A DNA stretch of 15,986 nucleotides from positions 1 through 15,986 of the forward strand of contig CAZJBP010000085.1 of NCBI GenBank assembly GCA_964544115.1, given 5' to 3'. The translations under genes were made by a program, and so were the position numbers. This stretch comes from CAZJBP01 sp964544115. GTDB taxonomy: Bacteria; Verrucomicrobiota; Kiritimatiellia; UBA8416; JADHWI01. Below the pieces are notes generated by a model that saw nothing but the letters and a program-made list of their open reading frames with translations, was not told where the DNA came from and did not search any database. Of the stretch, positions 13,697 through 15,986 are shown piece after piece. Each line of letters opens with the position of its first letter. Position 1 is the first letter of the stretch.

Positions 13697-14998
13697 ATGA
13701 ACACACGTGTCGAAGACGCGGGGCCTTGCCGTAAGATCCTGCATGTGAACGTTGAGTGGAGCGAGGTCTCTGCGGATTACGAGCGACTGCTTGCGCTGTA
13801 CGCAGCCGAGGCCCGGGTGCCGGGGTTCCGGAAGGGCCGTGCGCCGGTCCAGGTGGTTGAGCGCCACTATGCCAAGGGGCTGGCGGAGGACGCGCGGGAT
13901 CGCCTGCTGCCGCGATTCTACAACGCCGCGCTCGAGGCCGAGAAGCTCAAGCCCGTTTCGGTTGTGCAGGTGGCTGATGTCGACCTCGTGCGCTCTCAGG
14001 GGTTCCGCTTTCGCGTCACGGTCGACCTTCCCCCGGAGTTCAAGCTCCCGAAGTATCGGAAGATCACCCTCAAAGACCAGTCCCGCGAGGTGACCGACGC
14101 CGATGTGGACCGGATGCTGGACGTGCTGCGGCAGCAGACCGCCCGCTACGAGGACGTCGAGGGGCGGCCGTCCGTGGACGGCGACCTGGTCCGGATCGAT
14201 TTTGAGGGGCGCACCGCCGATGGCCGTCCCGTTGCCGAGTTGTCGGCCGATTGCAGCGGGATTGGGGCCGCCAAGGACTTCTGGGCTCAGATCGGCCAGC
14301 CGGAGTTCCTGCCCGGCATGGCCGCGGGTCTCGTCGGCCTGAACATCGGGGACACGCGCCGGGTGGATGTCGAGTTTCCTGAAGGCTTTCGCATTCCGGC
14401 GGCTGCCGGGAAGAAGGCGGCCTACACCGTGACCGTCAAGGCCATCCGCGGGCGGCACCTGCCCGACGTGAACGAGGAGTTCGCGAAGCAGTTGGGCGCT
14501 GAGTCGGTCGAGGCGGTGCGGACGAGCATGCGCGAAAGGCTCAAGGCGTCGGCGGAGAACGAGGAGCGCTCGCGTCGGCACGAAGAACTATCGAAGACGT
14601 TGATCGAGAAGACCGAGATGGAAGCGCCCCGCTCGCTGGTGGAGGGCGAATCGCGCCAGGCGTTCTACCACGCGGTCCGGTCGATGATCCGGCAGGGAGT
14701 TCCGCGCGAAGAGGTGGAGCAGCGGCGGGCGGAAGTCGCCGCCACGGCGACGCAGGTGGGAACGGACCGGATCAAGCTGCGGTTCATCCTCGAGGCCGTG
14801 GCTCGCGAAGAGCACATTGAGCTGACGGACGCCGAATTCGAGACGCACCTGGGCGTCATGGCCGGGCAGCACCGCGTGCCCGTGGAGTCCCTGCGCGCCG
14901 AGATCGAGCGCCGGGGCGAGATGGATGAGGTGCGGACGGACGCCCTGTGCAACAAGGTTCTGGACGCCCTGGTGGACATGGCGCTGGGCCGTCGCTGA
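13697..14998 (+). CDS. tig: Trigger factor (ribosome-associated chaperone)
   Basis: This 433-residue protein binds near the ribosomal exit tunnel and shields nascent chains. It carries the signature GFRKGRAP at 43-50, the same position as in E. coli trigger factor, within the N-terminal ribosome-binding domain. The middle is an FKBP-type peptidyl-prolyl isomerase domain of about 150-240 (GDLVRIDFEGRTADG, FLPGMAAGLVGLNIGDTRRV). The rest is the helical SurA-like chaperone domain. The start at 13697 is preferred over an upstream open frame from 13631 because it gives the conserved numbering and has AAAGG about 11 nt before it. It precedes clpP and clpX, a very common arrangement in bacteria. The N-terminal MNTRVEDAGPCRK is slightly unusual, but the core motifs are intact. 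Confidence 0.93.
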   Translation: MNTRVEDAGPCRKILHVNVEWSEVSADYERLLALYAAEARVPGFRKGRAPVQVVERHYAKGLAEDARDRLLPRFYNAALEAEKLKPVSVVQVADVDLVRSQGFRFRVTVDLPPEFKLPKYRKITLKDQSREVTDADVDRMLDVLRQQTARYEDVEGRPSVDGDLVRIDFEGRTADGRPVAELSADCSGIGAAKDFWAQIGQPEFLPGMAAGLVGLNIGDTRRVDVEFPEGFRIPAAAGKKAAYTVTVKAIRGRHLPDVNEEFAKQLGAESVEAVRTSMRERLKASAENEERSRRHEELSKTLIEKTEMEAPRSLVEGESRQAFYHAVRSMIRQGVPREEVEQRRAEVAATATQVGTDRIKLRFILEAVAREEHIELTDAEFETHLGVMAGQHRVPVESLRAEIERRGEMDEVRTDALCNKVLDALVDMALGRR

Positions 14999-15009
14999 GG
15001 CCGCATGAA

Positions 15010-15033
15010 GGCCCCGGGCGGCGGGGCCCCCTT
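15010..15033 (+). terminator. GC hairpin after tig, possible weak terminator
   Basis: GGCCCCG (15010-15016) pairs with CGGGGCC (15022-15028) around a GGCGG loop, 11 bp after the tig stop. The following bases are CCCTTGT, too few T for an efficient intrinsic terminator. It may stabilise the tig 3' end or reduce read-through into clpP. Confidence 0.45.
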
Positions 15034-15061
15034 GTCGCGCCGGCCCTGGTGACGCTAGACT
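15032..15061 (+). promoter_or_regulatory. Possible clpP promoter
   Basis: TTGTCG (15032-15037, 4 of 6) is separated by 18 bp from TAGACT (15056-15061, 4 of 6), starting at the foot of the hairpin after tig. The match is weak. It would allow clpP-clpX to be transcribed separately from tig. Confidence 0.3.
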
Positions 15062-15097
15062 GAGCGGAGTTACGAAGCCCGGAGAGGGAACGCCAAC

Positions 15098-15718
15098 GTG
15101 AGCACAATGAACCAGTTGATTCCGATGGTGGTTGAACAGACCGGCCGCGGCGAACGGGCCTATGACATTTTCTCGCGGCTCCTGAAGGACCGCATCATCT
15201 TCGTCGGGACGGCCATTGACGACGAGATCAGCAATCTCATCCTGGCCCAGTTGCTGTTCCTTCAGGCCGAGGACGCGGAGAAGGATATCAGCATGTACAT
15301 CAACTCGCCCGGCGGGTCGGTGACCGCGGGGCTGGCCATTTATGACACGATTCAGTTCCTGAAATGCGACGTGGCCACGTACTGCGTCGGGCAGGCCGCG
15401 AGCATGGGGGCTGTGCTGCTGGCCGCCGGCGCCAAGGGCAAGCGCTTTGTGCTGCCGAACGCGCGGATCATGATCCATCAGCCCTGGGGCGGCGTGCAGG
15501 GGCAGGCCGCGGACATCAGCATCCAGGCCCGGGAAATCCTGCGCCTGCGCGACCGCCTGAACGAGATCCTTGCCAATCACACGGGCCGCAAGCTCGAGGA
15601 GATCGCGCGGGACACGGACCGCGATTTCTTCATGTCGGGCGAGGAAGCCAAGGCCTATGGCCTGGTGGACGAGGTTGTCGTCAGCCGGCGCCTGCCGTCG
15701 GCGAAGAAGGGAGCCTGA
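15098..15718 (+). CDS. clpP: ATP-dependent Clp protease proteolytic subunit ClpP
   Basis: This 206-residue serine protease assembles into a two-ring tetradecamer fed by ClpX. The catalytic residues are Ser102 (GQAASMGAVLLAAG), His127 (MIHQPWGG) and an Asp in DTDRD (172-176, by alignment D176). Spacing matches E. coli S97, H122 and D171 with an offset of 5. Other hallmarks are RIIFVGTAIDD and YINSPGGSVTAGLAIYDTIQ. Translation starts at GTG 15098, with GGAGAGGGAA 8-17 nt upstream. An ATG three codons in (15107) is an alternative. The stop is 2 bp before the clpX start, so the protease and its unfoldase are co-translated. Confidence 0.96.
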   Translation: MSTMNQLIPMVVEQTGRGERAYDIFSRLLKDRIIFVGTAIDDEISNLILAQLLFLQAEDAEKDISMYINSPGGSVTAGLAIYDTIQFLKCDVATYCVGQAASMGAVLLAAGAKGKRFVLPNARIMIHQPWGGVQGQAADISIQAREILRLRDRLNEILANHTGRKLEEIARDTDRDFFMSGEEAKAYGLVDEVVVSRRLPSAKKGA

Positions 15719-15720
15719 TC

Positions 15721-15986
15721 ATGGCCGCCCGCGGCGCCCGCCACTGCTCGTTTTGCGGCAAGCCCCAGAACCAGGTCCGCCGGCTGGTCGAGGGGCCCGA
15801 CGTCAACATCTGCGACGAGTGCATCCGGGTCTGTGACGGGCTGCTGCGCCGCGAGGAGAAGACCGGGCGCGAGCACAGCACCGCGGGGCTGAAGGTGCCC
15901 AAGCCGGCCGAGATCAAGGCCATTCTGGATCAGCACGTGGTCGGCCAGGAGCACGCGAAGAAGGTCATGTCCGTTGCGGTCTACAA
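15721..15986 (+). CDS. clpX: ClpX, ATPase subunit of Clp protease (5' part)
   Basis: The first 88 codons lie in the window and the rest runs off the right edge. ClpX is an AAA+ unfoldase that recognises tagged substrates and threads them into ClpP. The visible part is the N-terminal zinc-binding domain, with C9-x2-C12 and C31-x2-C34 (CSFCGKPQ, ICDEC). It is followed by the linker and the start of the AAA+ module (LDQHVVGQEHAKKVMSVAVY). The ATG at 15721 is 2 bp after the clpP stop and has AAGGGAG upstream inside clpP. The P-loop is not reached. Confidence 0.95.
   Translation, partial: MAARGARHCSFCGKPQNQVRRLVEGPDVNICDECIRVCDGLLRREEKTGREHSTAGLKVPKPAEIKAILDQHVVGQEHAKKVMSVAVY

Noticed and set aside
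13613..14581. Minus-strand open frame opposite tig
   Set aside because: The trigger factor signature is in the plus strand with conserved numbering. The antisense frame shows no family resemblance.

Overview
This is a GC-rich chromosomal segment. It probably comes from a Gram-negative member of the PVC superphylum (Verrucomicrobiota or Kiritimatiellota type). Three things support that assignment. The core of the window looks like the Akkermansia Amuc_1102-1101-1100-1099-1098 pilus-like cluster. Its left flank encodes exported LamG/DUF2341 and thrombospondin-type-3-like proteins of a kind common in that group. There is also an outer-membrane secretin. The assignment rests on recognised families, not on a database search. 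I see no tRNA, rRNA, CRISPR array, insertion sequence or prophage gene.

Left region (1-2641, all minus strand): two complete exported proteins and the signal peptide of a third that runs off the left edge. The gene at 1415-2641 has a good promoter (2758-2785) and a strong intrinsic terminator (1341-1386). The gene at 103-1275 is followed only 13 bp later by the partial gene, so those two are probably co-transcribed.

Intergenic region (2642-3102): 461 bp between divergent genes, dense in signals. It holds a promoter for each direction, three consecutive GC-rich hairpins (one with a UUCG loop), an exact 11-bp tandem repeat against the rightward -35 box, a CAAGT triplet repeat in the leftward leader, and a run of nine G at the ribosome-binding site of the first rightward gene.

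Central operon (3103-11352, plus strand): five genes, the first four tightly packed or overlapping, in an order that mirrors pilM-N-O-P-Q. They are an exported Amuc_1102-like protein; a PilM actin-like protein fused to a PilN-like membrane segment; a PilO-like Amuc_1100 homologue; an Amuc_1099-like membrane protein with a zinc ribbon and calcium-type repeats in the PilP position; and a TPR-bearing secretin in the PilQ position. Together they would form an envelope-spanning machine: a cytoplasmic ATPase-fold ring component, inner-membrane alignment proteins and an outer-membrane channel. No pilin, extension/retraction ATPase or prepilin peptidase is in the window. Nine bases after the secretin comes a stand-alone 5'-3' exonuclease equal to the N-terminal domain of DNA polymerase I.

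Right region (11400-15986, plus strand): housekeeping genes. These are coaE overlapping rho (with a 78-residue N-terminal extension), then tig, clpP and the start of clpX. A consensus-like promoter precedes coaE, a weaker one precedes clpP, and hairpins lie between rho and tig and between tig and clpP.

The most notable points are the PilM-PilN fusion, the predicted periplasmic zinc ribbon plus calcium-type repeats in the PilP-position protein, the poly-G tract at the operon's first ribosome-binding site, the helical-turn-spaced direct repeats in front of two promoters, and the free-standing flap nuclease domain.
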